Shown: one piece after another, positions 26,262 through 33,837 of the stretch
Position numbering within the stretch: position 1 is the first letter of the stretch
How the letters are laid out: every line of letters starts with the position of its first letter
NCBI GenBank assembly: GCA_020723935.1
Contig: DYHY01000002.1
Span: 32,409-96,408 of the forward strand
DNA: 64,000 nt
Origin: Candidatus Micrarchaeum sp.
GTDB lineage: Archaea; SpSt-1190; DYHY01
Direction of reading: 5' to 3'
The notes under the pieces: generated by a model
Told to the model about the DNA's origin: nothing
The model's database searches: none
The model's input: the letters and a program-made list of their open reading frames with translations, nothing else
Position numbers and translations under genes: made by a program

Positions 26262-27290
26262 TTACGTCGACTTGCCCTCTTCCGGAGCCTTGGACTTGGC
26301 TTCCCCGCCGCTCTCGTCCTGGATGTCGGGCTCTTCCTGGCCCTCGTTCGTCATCCCGCCCGCGGCGGCCCGAAGGCCCATCGGGTAGAGTGCGGCGGCC
26401 GCCGCCTTGAGGGCGCTAGGGTCCTTGCTGTTGGAGAAGGCGTTCGCGAGGTTCGTGAACTCGGCTGGGAAGAAGATCTTCGTCGACCTGCCTTCCGCGA
26501 CCTTCGGCAGGCCCTCCTTGATGTAGAGGTAGTTGAGGGCGTTCTGGTCCAGCTTCTTTGCGGCGTCGCCGAGAGCTTCTATCACGGCCTTCTGCGCGCG
26601 CGCTTGGTACTGCGCCGCCGCCCACTCCTCCTTAGCCTGCCTCCTCGCGTGCATCGCGAACTGGATGCTCTCGGGGATCGTCACGTTCGTTATCTGGACG
26701 TCTATCACGTTCATGCCCCATTCGGAGACGAGGGGCTCCATCTTGACCTTGACCATGTCGTTGACCTTCTCCAGCTCCCCGAAGAGCTCGTTGAGCGTGA
26801 GGTCGCTTGCGATGTCGCGCAGGGACCCGTAGACGAAGCCCGTCGCCGTCTTCTCGAACTCCTTGACCTTGAGGATCGCCTTCTTGGGGTCCAGTATCTG
26901 GTAGTAGACGATTGTGTCTATTGAGGTGCGTATCTCGTCGGTCGTGAGGACCTCCTGCGGGGGGAGGTCTATGGACTGTACGCGCATGTCTAGGACCTCC
27001 ATCGACTCCAGGAACGGGAGGAGGATCACCCAGCCGGGGCCCGCCACGCGGTGGAAATGGCCCATACGGAAGACGACCGCACGCTTGTATTCGGGCACCT
27101 CGGTCACGAAGCCCGCGTTGAAGGCTAGCTGGAAGATGAAGTAGACAAGTATCAGGGCGAGGGCGACGTAGGCCGCGAGGCGTATCTGCGGGTAGAAGTA
27201 GGCGGAGATTACGACCATCACGAGCACGAGCACCGTGAGCTCTACCTTCTCGCTCACGAACTCGCGGACAACCTTGTATTTTTCTCCCAT
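26262..27290 (-). CDS. SPFH/Band 7 (stomatin/prohibitin-like) membrane protein
   Basis: 342 residues. Two N-terminal helices (about 17-55) precede a Band 7 domain (about 60-240) with the family features VPEYKRAVVFRMG, GPGWVILLPF, MRVQSIDLPPQEVLT and TSIDTIVYYQI. A helical C-terminal part (ARRQAKEEWAAAQYQARAQK) and an acidic, low-complexity tail follow. SPFH proteins form oligomeric membrane scaffolds and often pair with NfeD-type proteases; none is adjacent. It may be transcribed with the minus-strand genes upstream of it, although a 75-nt gap intervenes. Confidence 0.9.
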   Translation of the reverse strand: MGEKYKVVREFVSEKVELTVLVLVMVVISAYFYPQIRLAAYVALALILVYFIFQLAFNAGFVTEVPEYKRAVVFRMGHFHRVAGPGWVILLPFLESMEVLDMRVQSIDLPPQEVLTTDEIRTSIDTIVYYQILDPKKAILKVKEFEKTATGFVYGSLRDIASDLTLNELFGELEKVNDMVKVKMEPLVSEWGMNVIDVQITNVTIPESIQFAMHARRQAKEEWAAAQYQARAQKAVIEALGDAAKKLDQNALNYLYIKEGLPKVAEGRSTKIFFPAEFTNLANAFSNSKDPSALKAAAAALYPMGLRAAAGGMTNEGQEEPDIQDESGGEAKSKAPEEGKST

Positions 27291-27365
27291 TTTGAGCGTT
27301 CCTTCCTCCTTTTTCCCTTTCCCTTTTTGAGCTTTTACCCTCTTTGTTTGCCGGCGGAGCCCCCT

Positions 27366-27965
27366 CTACTGGAACTTCCTCTTGATTGTGAACTCGAACC
27401 CTAGCAGGTTGAAGTAAATGACGTCGCGGTTGTACTTTTCCAGGACGCTCTTGTTGAGCGTGAAGTAGAACGTGTCCCCGAGGAACTTCTTGAAGAGGTT
27501 GAGGACGAGGTCGTAGGTGCGCTCGATCCTGTCCGCCATCCTGCCGTAAAAGAGCTGGCTCGCGATGACGTTCTTCGTGAGGATCACGCCCATCGCTATC
27601 TTGGTCATGTTCTCCTTGTATTCGCAGCGCAGCTCCAGTTCCAGCGCATTGTCCATGTGGAACTCGCGCAGGTAGTTGAACTTGACCTGCACCGGACCCA
27701 CGAAGACGGTTATGTTGTAGCGCTCGGCCCCCGACATGTCCTTCACGAGGGCCTGCGTGAACTCCTTCGTGCGCAGGGCGACCTCGGCGCGGTTCGGGAT
27801 TTTGTAGATTATTTCCATGGGCTCGTCGGCGTCCAGGTTTATCGACTTCTTGGAGCCGGTGTAGAATATCGAGCAGATCCTTGCGATCGCGATGAGGAGG
27901 CGCTGCTTGCCTTCCGGCCCGGTTATCGTTGTTCCCAGGTTGACCTTGTAGATAACAACGCCCAT
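27366..27965 (-). CDS. Conserved-looking hypothetical protein
   Basis: 199 residues, soluble, balanced composition with many aromatic and basic residues (GRMADRIERTYDLVLNLFKKF, FNLLGFEFTIKRKF). No signal peptide or membrane helix. I do not recognise a family. The ATG at 27965 lies about 27 nt from an AT-rich TATA candidate (GAATAAATA on the minus strand near 27995). It precedes the SPFH gene on the same strand, possibly as a transcription unit. Confidence 0.75.
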   Translation of the reverse strand: MGVVIYKVNLGTTITGPEGKQRLLIAIARICSIFYTGSKKSINLDADEPMEIIYKIPNRAEVALRTKEFTQALVKDMSGAERYNITVFVGPVQVKFNYLREFHMDNALELELRCEYKENMTKIAMGVILTKNVIASQLFYGRMADRIERTYDLVLNLFKKFLGDTFYFTLNKSVLEKYNRDVIYFNLLGFEFTIKRKFQ

Positions 27966-28032
27966 TTTACGCTCTTTCGCCTTTCCCTCTATTTATTCGC
28001 TATCTCGGCCAAGTAATACCATTCAATGGTGG

Positions 28033-28910
28033 TCACCCTTTGTTTATAAGACTTTTTGTGGAACAGACCTGCTTCCAGGCCTTCCATTTCCCGGCCTTTC
28101 CGCCCGTCCAGTCGAGGAATCCCAGGAGGACGCATAAGGCTTCGAGGAGAGCTGCTCCGAAGGAATAGAAGAGGGTCGCGAGGACGGGCTCCTGCAGGCG
28201 CGCCGCCGCCTTGAAGAGGAAGCGGACCCTCGCGGCCGGGGAGAAGGTGGCTGGCTGGCGCCCTTTTGCGAGGAGCTGGAAGTGGCCGCAGGCTATCCGG
28301 CGCCTCTGGAGGACGAGGTCCGCAAGGGTCTTGGGGCATGAGAGGGAGACTTGACTTGCGAGCGCGGCTCGTAGACCGTGCGGTAGCCCGCCCTCTCGCT
28401 TTCCGACTGGATCCACGCGTCGTCGTTTATCGTCTCCGGGGGCGGGCCCCTTTCCAGGGAAGCCATCCTGACCGCGAACATCTCCCCAGCCTTGGGGGAG
28501 CCGGCCTCTCCGAACATGTCGTGTATCCCCCAGTTCAGGCGCGAGCAGAAGCCTATGAAGCCGCGGGGGGCGCGGGGGATCGTCCTTGCGCACGCCATCC
28601 CGACGGCCGGGTCGGAGAACCGGGAGGCGAGGCGGCGCATCGATTCCGGCCCGGCGACATCGTCGGCCTGGACGAAGACGACGCATCGCGCCCTTTTCGC
28701 GCGGGCGTAATCCAGAATCGCCGTCGCCGCGGCGCTCTTCCCGCGCCTCTCCCTGCTGTAGAGGACCTTGCGCCTCCTGAGCAGCGCGCGCGTCCCGTCC
28801 GTCCCGTCGACCGCGAAGACGCAGTTCGCAGGCAGGCTGGGAAGCAGGCGCCTCATCCCGTCCTCCTCGTCGTATGCGCAGACGCCGACGAGGAAGGGGG
28901 GACTCTCCAT
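28033..28910 (-). pseudogene. Family-2 glycosyltransferase interrupted by a frameshift
   Basis: The N-terminal frame (from 28922 or better Met 28910) codes a GT-A glycosyltransferase. It has VGVCAYDEEDGMRRLLPSL, VFVQADDVAGPESM (metal-binding D-x-D region) and DDAWIQSESERAGYRTVYEP (acceptor-side motif). The expected continuation (SCPKTLADLVLQRRRIACGH, then two membrane helices and a basic tail to 28033) is in another frame. The shift lies at about 28338-28358. Either the gene is inactive or one base is wrong in the sequence. Family members transfer sugars to lipid or glycan acceptors at the membrane. It is divergent from another GT2 gene and shares a TTTAAA element with it. Confidence 0.7.
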
Positions 28911-28934
28911 CCCGGCACGCACGCCTCGAATGTA

Positions 28935-28940
28935 TTTAAA
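28935..28940. promoter_or_regulatory. Symmetric TTTAAA shared by divergent glycosyltransferase genes
   Basis: TTTAAA lies 24 nt from the ATG at 28964 (plus) and 25 nt from the Met at 28910 (minus), so a single palindromic TATA element could serve two leaderless promoters. It also supports 28910 as the minus-strand start. Confidence 0.5.
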
Positions 28941-28963
28941 ACAAGGGTGGGGGATTGCCCGGG

Positions 28964-29659
28964 ATGCCCGCAGCCAGGAAAAAAGCCCTCGTCTCAGTCA
29001 TCATACCCGCCCTTGACGAGGAGCGCACCATCGGGCGCGTCGTCTCCTCCGTGGGAAAATCCCTCGCCGGGGAGCGGGTGGAGATAATAGTTGTCGACAG
29101 CAGCAGCGGGGACGGCACGGCCAGGGCCGCGCGCAAGGCAGGCGCGCGGGTCGTGAGGGAGCACAAGCTCGGCTACGGCCTGGCGTATCTCACGGGCTTC
29201 TCCGCCGCGAGGGGCGAGACAATAGTCATGGTTGATGCCGACGGGACGTACCCGTCCGAGGACATCCACATACTCCTTCAAGCCTTCCGCTCGACGGGGG
29301 CCGACGTCCTCGTCGGCTCGCGCTTCCTGGGGACGATGCGCGCCGGAGCGATGGGCCCGATCCTGCGCTTCGGGAACAGGCTGATAACCCTCGCGACGAA
29401 CATCTTCTTCGGGACGCGCCTCACGGACTCGCAGTCGGGCCTCAGGATACTCTCGAGGGAGGCGGTCCGGCGGATGGCGCCCCGCGCCGAGGGGATGGAA
29501 TTCGCTTCCGAGCTCAACGTCCTCTGCGCGCGCGAAAAACTGCGGGTCGTCGAGATACCGATAGACTACAGGCAGAGGGAGGGCGTCTCCAAGCTCAAGC
29601 CCCTGCGCGACGGCTTCAGGCATTTCGCGTTCCTCCTGAAAGTGAGGCTCGGCTGCTAG
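28964..29659 (+). CDS. Family-2 glycosyltransferase, dolichyl-phosphate mannose synthase-like
   Basis: 231 residues. GT-A fold motifs are LVSVIIPALDEERTIGRVV at the start, EIIVVDSSSGDGTA, TIVMVDADGTYP (D-x-D metal site, about residue 90), GSRFLGTMRAGAM and TDSQSGLRILSREAVRRM. These match the DPM1/DPG-synthase group, which charge dolichyl phosphate with a hexose for N-glycosylation or lipid-linked oligosaccharide. No C-terminal membrane helices, as in the short DPM1 type. The ATG at 28964 is preferred over an in-frame TTG at 28955 because it lies 24 nt after TTTAAA. Confidence 0.88.
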   Translation: MPAARKKALVSVIIPALDEERTIGRVVSSVGKSLAGERVEIIVVDSSSGDGTARAARKAGARVVREHKLGYGLAYLTGFSAARGETIVMVDADGTYPSEDIHILLQAFRSTGADVLVGSRFLGTMRAGAMGPILRFGNRLITLATNIFFGTRLTDSQSGLRILSREAVRRMAPRAEGMEFASELNVLCAREKLRVVEIPIDYRQREGVSKLKPLRDGFRHFAFLLKVRLGC

Positions 29660-29746
29660 GCGCCCGGGCATTTTGGACGCATTATTGGCAAACCTGTGGA
29701 ACTGCTTTAAGGCGGGAGCGCGGCCTACCTCCCGATTCCACGACCA

Positions 29747-30085
29747 ATGGACGCGCACGAGGGGCACGACGAGCACGCACACAGGGAGCACAGCGAGCGG
29801 CGCGACGGCAGGAGCAGGGTAGAGGGGACTGTCTTCATCGGGAACAAGCCGCCCATGAGCTACGTCATGGCGGTCGTCACCGCCTTCCACAACGGCGCGC
29901 CGGAAGTCAAGCTCAAGAGCCGCGGGAGGGCGATCTCCTGCGCGGTCGACGTCGCGGAGATAGTCAGGAACCGCTTCCTCCCGGGGACGAGAGTGGGAAA
30001 AATAGAGATAGGAACCGAGAACGTGACGAGCCAAAAGGGGGAGAAGATGAACATCTCCTCGATCGAGATAACCCTGCTGCGGTGA
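29747..30085 (+). CDS. albA: Alba family DNA/RNA-binding protein with His-rich N-terminus
   Basis: 112 residues. The Alba fold begins at about residue 27 ([16 protein letters not shown]), with the conserved G-N-K-P-x-x-x-Y-V loop whose Lys contacts nucleic acid, then [20 protein letters not shown] and a final beta strand SSIEITLLR. Alba dimers coat archaeal chromosomal DNA and RNA. The N-terminal 26 residues are unusual: five His among acidic and basic residues ([15 protein letters not shown]), which could bind metal. The start could be internal, but no other Met precedes the fold. A TTTAAG element lies about 40 nt upstream. Confidence 0.92.
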   Translation: MDAHEGHDEHAHREHSERRDGRSRVEGTVFIGNKPPMSYVMAVVTAFHNGAPEVKLKSRGRAISCAVDVAEIVRNRFLPGTRVGKIEIGTENVTSQKGEKMNISSIEITLLR

Positions 30086-30123
30086 GCCCGCGGCTTCCAG
30101 GGAAAGCCGTTTTGCGGAGAACC

Positions 30124-30133
30124 GTTAAATAAC
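30124..30133 (+). promoter_or_regulatory. TATA-like element of the relocated pilin-like gene
   Basis: GTTAAATAAC ends 25 nt before the GTG at 30158. This supports the GTG start although the gene's ATG-initiated part begins only downstream of the in-frame TAG. Confidence 0.5.
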
Positions 30134-30157
30134 CCGCGGCGCCGGTTACGGAACATT

Positions 30158-31933
30158 GTGCACTGCGAACGGGCGTCTGACTTCGGACGGGGCCGAAGGG
30201 CGAGAAGGGCCAGCAAGCAGCCGGTTTGGCTCCTGGTAGCGATACTCTTTGCGGTCGTCGTCGGCATCGCGATCCTCAAAATGATGAGCTGCGGCACGAC
30301 GAATTTCGGCACGTTCTCCTAGGCGACCGGCCAGGAGAGCGACCGCGCGGCGATCGAGACGTTCTGCAGCAACTGGATAAGGCTGCAGGAAGTCGACCTA
30401 TCGGGCAACATCAACCCGCGAGCTTCTGAACCCAGGCAGACTGAGAAGGCGGGCGCCGCCGAGATCATGCGCAAGTACGGGTGGCTATCGACCGCGAAGA
30501 ATCCGGCAACCAAGGAATACTTCGAGCTTATTCCGACGGGCTGCGACTGTATCGTCTTCCTCGCCTCGACCGCCGGCGGAACGAGCCTTCCGCCGTCGAG
30601 CGCCAAGGTGTTTTTGGCGCAGAACGCGCCGCCTGCGGACGAGAACAGGTACAGCCCCAACACGTGCAGCAACAGGGCCAAGTGCGTCGCAAACAGGCTC
30701 GAGGGCCCAAATCCCATCTTCGGAATAAACACCTCCGTGAGCGCGCCCGGCGCAACCAACGTTGCTCATAGGGCGGACGTCGTGCCTAACACCTGTTGTG
30801 CGGCCGGAGCTGCTGCCTGCCAGCAGCGGGCTCCGGGAGTTGCCGGGACCGGAGAGACTGGCGGTGAGTCTGGCACCTCGGCAACTGAGACAACCGCGGC
30901 AACTGAGACAACTGCTGCGACGGCAACTGCCGGAGGGATGCAGGTCGCCGCAGGCGACAGCTACGCGGGAGGAACGGTGGGAACAGGCGGGCCGTGGATC
31001 TCGGGCGCGGTGCCCGAAGAGTGCAAGAGGAGTGGGGAGACTGCCTCGGCGGCGGCGGCCGAATGCTGCACCTCAAGCCCCGACGGCACCGCCATCCTCT
31101 TCATCTACGGGCGCTGCTGCAAGGTGGGAAACGCCAAAATCCTCGACGACGAGACCGTGCTAAAGTGCTGCGGCCTGGACTACAGCGGAGGCCCGACGGG
31201 CCCGGGCTATTGCGCCTACGACGCTCTGCCGTCCGGAACCTGCAAGATGTACGGCGAGACCGCCGCATCCGCCGCGGAATGCTGCGCCCCAACTCCCAAG
31301 GACCCGATAATCTACTCGGGCAGGAGGTGCTGCGGCGGTGACGGCTATTCGTTCAGCCAGGTCTACCCGGCGCAGGTCTGCTGCAGCGGGACGATCGTCC
31401 AAGACGAGCTTCCGCAGGACTGGGAATGCTGGGGGAGCGGAGCGGGCGGCCAGAGATGCGGGAGCCCGGGAGAGGCGAAATCCTCGGCAGCGCAGTTCTG
31501 CGGCCACGGCGTGGGCGGTTACGTCCCGGAGGGCAATGCCGACCCTATAAGCGTCGGCTATTCAGGAGGAAAATGCTGCATAGAGGACCTTGGCAGGGTC
31601 CCGAGCGATTACAGGGACGCGGGCGCTTCGGCGTGCTGCAGCGGCGACTTTGGGCCGAGGGCAATTAATTATGCGGCCTTCATCTGCGGAGGCGCGTCAT
31701 GGCCCGGCTGCAAGATGTCCGGAGAACCCGCCTCTTCCGTATTCGAGTGCTGCGAATCCGTCGAGGTTGCCGGCAACACCGCGAGGACGCCTATCTCGGT
31801 CCGCTTCGATGACGGCTGCTGCTGCAGGGCGGGCGGTGAAATGATCAATGCTGAGGAGAGCTCCGCAGTCTGCTGCTCCAACGGGGAGCGGACAATTGAC
31901 CTCGAAGGGCAGCCGACGAGGATCTGCACCTGA
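30158..31933 (+). pseudogene. Pilin-like paralogue with Cys-rich repeat tail, interrupted by one in-frame TAG
   Basis: From GTG 30158 the frame codes a basic start and helix (RRASKQPVWLLVAILFAVVV), then FGTFS, an amber codon at 30320-30322, and ATGQESDRAAIETFC. In the paralogue at 11457 the same place reads FGTFTQATGQESD, so a CAG-to-TAG change is the simplest explanation. Everything after is intact: KYGWLSTAKNP, GCDCIVFLAST, a Thr/Glu/Ala linker (about 30845-30945), and four Cys-rich repeats (31015-31927) of the pattern C-K-x-S-G-E-x-A-S...E-C-C, about 20 residues, G-R/K-C-C...V-C-C. The retained long tail suggests recent interruption or readthrough. An internal start at 30467 would give 488 residues without the helix. 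Confidence 0.65.
31015..31927 (+). repeat. Four Cys-rich protein repeats
   Basis: Within the preceding gene, blocks beginning CKRSGETASAAAAECC, CKMYGETAASAAECC, RCGSPGEAKSSAAQFC and CKMSGEPASSVFECC recur about every 75 codons. Each is followed by a (G)RCC or KCC pair and usually a third CC. This is a tandem, disulphide-rich domain repeat. Confidence 0.75.
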
Positions 31934-32017
31934 GCGGGGCGCCAGCTTCCGAGCCACTCGCCAAGCCCGCCGAGAAGGGAAATATGGTCACAAACCCGTC
32001 CGGGCGTGCGGCCGCCA

Positions 32018-32027
32018 CCTTTTTAAC
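32018..32027 (+). promoter_or_regulatory. TATA-like element of the radical SAM gene
   Basis: CCTTTTTAAC ends 28 nt before the ATG at 32055 and therefore favours this start over the upstream ATG at 31848, which would overlap the previous gene. Confidence 0.5.
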
Positions 32028-32054
32028 CGGCTCGTGGGAGCGCGCAAGGACAGC

Positions 32055-33092
32055 ATGAAGGACGCCTACGTCGGAGGGAGCCTGCCCAAGGGGTGCGAGC
32101 TCTGCATCCAGGGCGCCAAAATGGTCGTCTTCACGACGGGCGTCTGCGGGATGAAGTGCTTCTACTGCCCGCTATCCTTCAAGAGGAAGATGAAGAACCA
32201 GCCCTTCGCGAACGAGAGGAAGATAATGCGGCTCCCCGACCTCATCAGGGAGGCCGAGCTCATGCGCGCCAAGGGCGCGAGCATGACCGGGGGCGACCCG
32301 GTGATGTCCTTTGCGCGCACGGTGCGCTACGTCAGGGCCCTGAAGAAGAGGTTCGGAGCGGGCTTTCACATACACATGTACACGACGGGCGAGAGGGCGA
32401 CTCCGGCCAAGCTCAAGGCCCTGTGCGATGCGGGCGTTGACGAGATAAGGTTCCATTTCAACTGCAGGCAGATCCTGGACGCCCTCAGGCTCCCCTGGAT
32501 CGTCGGGGCGGAGGTCCCGGCCGTTCCCGGCAAGTGGGAGGAGACGGCCGGCTACTTCAAATTCCTCTGGGAGAGCGGGGCGAGGTTCTGCAACCTCAAC
32601 GAGCTGGACTGGTCCGAGCAGAACGTAGAGGCGTTCAAGAGGCGCGGCTACCGGCTCAAGTCCGGGGAAAGCTACGCGGCCAAGGGGAGCGAGCAGATGG
32701 CGCTTCGCCTGGTGAGATACGCTCGCAGGCGCTTCCCGGGCCTGACCGTCCACTACTGCTCAAGCCAGATGAAGGACGCGGTGCAGGTGAGGAAGAGGTT
32801 CATAAGGACGGCGAAGAACGTCGCCCGCCCGTTCGAGCGCGTTGACTCGGACGGCCTCCTTGTCAAGGGATTCGTCGCGGGCGAGAGGAGGCTACTTGAG
32901 GTCCCGGCGCGCCTCCAGGCGTACAGCAGGAAAAAGAAGCGCGTCGAGTTCCCCGAGCGCCTAGCGGCAAGCCTTGCTGCGATGCCCAAATACCGCGGGA
33001 GGGTTTTCGTCGCGTCCGAGCAGCCGACGGCCGATGCGGTCGACCTCGAAATAGAGCCTGTCGGGCAGAGGTCCGCGCGCTCCGGCTTCTGA
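32055..33092 (+). CDS. Radical SAM enzyme
   Basis: 345 residues from the ATG at 32055. MKDAYVGGSLPKGCELCIQG, then GVCGMKCFYC supplies the CxxxCxxC motif that binds the catalytic [4Fe-4S] cluster (Cys at about 35, 39, 42). SMTGGDPVM is the GGE-like SAM-binding motif and HIHMYTTGE the following strand. This N-terminal layout is that of a widespread archaeal radical SAM group related to pyruvate formate-lyase activating-enzyme-like proteins. The substrate is unknown. The C-terminal region has no extra cluster motif. The end overlaps a minus-strand open frame that may be a separate gene. Confidence 0.85.
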   Translation: MKDAYVGGSLPKGCELCIQGAKMVVFTTGVCGMKCFYCPLSFKRKMKNQPFANERKIMRLPDLIREAELMRAKGASMTGGDPVMSFARTVRYVRALKKRFGAGFHIHMYTTGERATPAKLKALCDAGVDEIRFHFNCRQILDALRLPWIVGAEVPAVPGKWEETAGYFKFLWESGARFCNLNELDWSEQNVEAFKRRGYRLKSGESYAAKGSEQMALRLVRYARRRFPGLTVHYCSSQMKDAVQVRKRFIRTAKNVARPFERVDSDGLLVKGFVAGERRLLEVPARLQAYSRKKKRVEFPERLAASLAAMPKYRGRVFVASEQPTADAVDLEIEPVGQRSARSGF

Positions 33093-33588
33093 GAGGAAGA
33101 ATTTCAGAGCGGACCTGCCGGGAAACGCCTACGCCGTGACCTTCCTTCGCCTTCTGGAGAGCCGACGCGTACGCCGCGACGTCGTACGCGAGCTTCGTCA
33201 AGACCAGGGGGTCGTCCGCGTCCTGGGTGAAGCTGTGCGATATCTGCGCGTAGCCGCCCGCCTCGTTGACCGTGACCCGCCCCTCGCCGCGCGAGGAGAC
33301 GCTCTCGCGGATGTCGTCGATCCTCGCTGTGTTCAGGCCGTTCAGGGTGAAGACGGTCCTCACGCGCGGGTTGTCGGATCCCGCCGTCCGGTAGAACTCT
33401 ATCGCGAAGGGATATTTCCCGCTCTCTCCTCCCTCGCCCTTCTCGCAGCCGGCAACAACCTCGCCGAAGAGGGAGTAGGAAATCCTTCCCAGCTCCGCCG
33501 AAAGGAGGGGCTTGAGGCCGTGCGCCTGGCAGCGCGTGGAGTAGCGCTTCTCCTGCTCGCCGTCCCCGACAGTCACCAGGGGGCCCAC
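33083..33588 (-). CDS. Hypothetical protein, ends uncertain
   Basis: From a GTG at 33588 the minus strand codes a soluble-looking sequence (YSTRCQAHGLKPLLSAELGR, FGEVVAGCEKGEGG, YAQISHSFTQDADDPLVL, YDVAAYASALQKAKE). Its composition is not that of a GC-rich shadow frame. The C-terminal end is unclear, because the frame stays open into the radical SAM gene to 32863. A stretch just upstream (33600-33680, another frame) also looks protein-like, so an upstream frameshift is possible. The gene is probably truncated or degraded. No family recognised. Confidence 0.35.
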
Positions 33589-33811
33589 GACGGCGCGGCC
33601 AATGCGCTAGCAAGCGATGTGACGACCCTGGGCGAGATGCTCCCGCTCGCGTACGTTTCGGTGGCTGCTCCCAAGAAGTAGGGGACAGGCACCCCCAAGA
33701 AGGGGCTTGCGCCTTCCGAAAAGGTCTTCATCGGGGCGCGAGCTCGGGCGCGCAGGGCCGAAGCCCCGAGAGGGGCGAAGCCCGTACCGCTGAAAATGAA
33801 AATGAAGCTGG

Positions 33812-33830
33812 CCCCCTTTCCTAAAGGGGG
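33812..33830. terminator. Hairpin after the 825-residue protein gene
   Basis: Perfect 8-bp stem CCCCCTTT/AAAGGGGG with a 3-nt loop lies 8 nt beyond the stop of the minus-strand gene ending at 33838. T-rich stretches occur on both sides, so it could end transcripts from either strand. Confidence 0.5.
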
Positions 33831-33837
33831 TTGTTTT

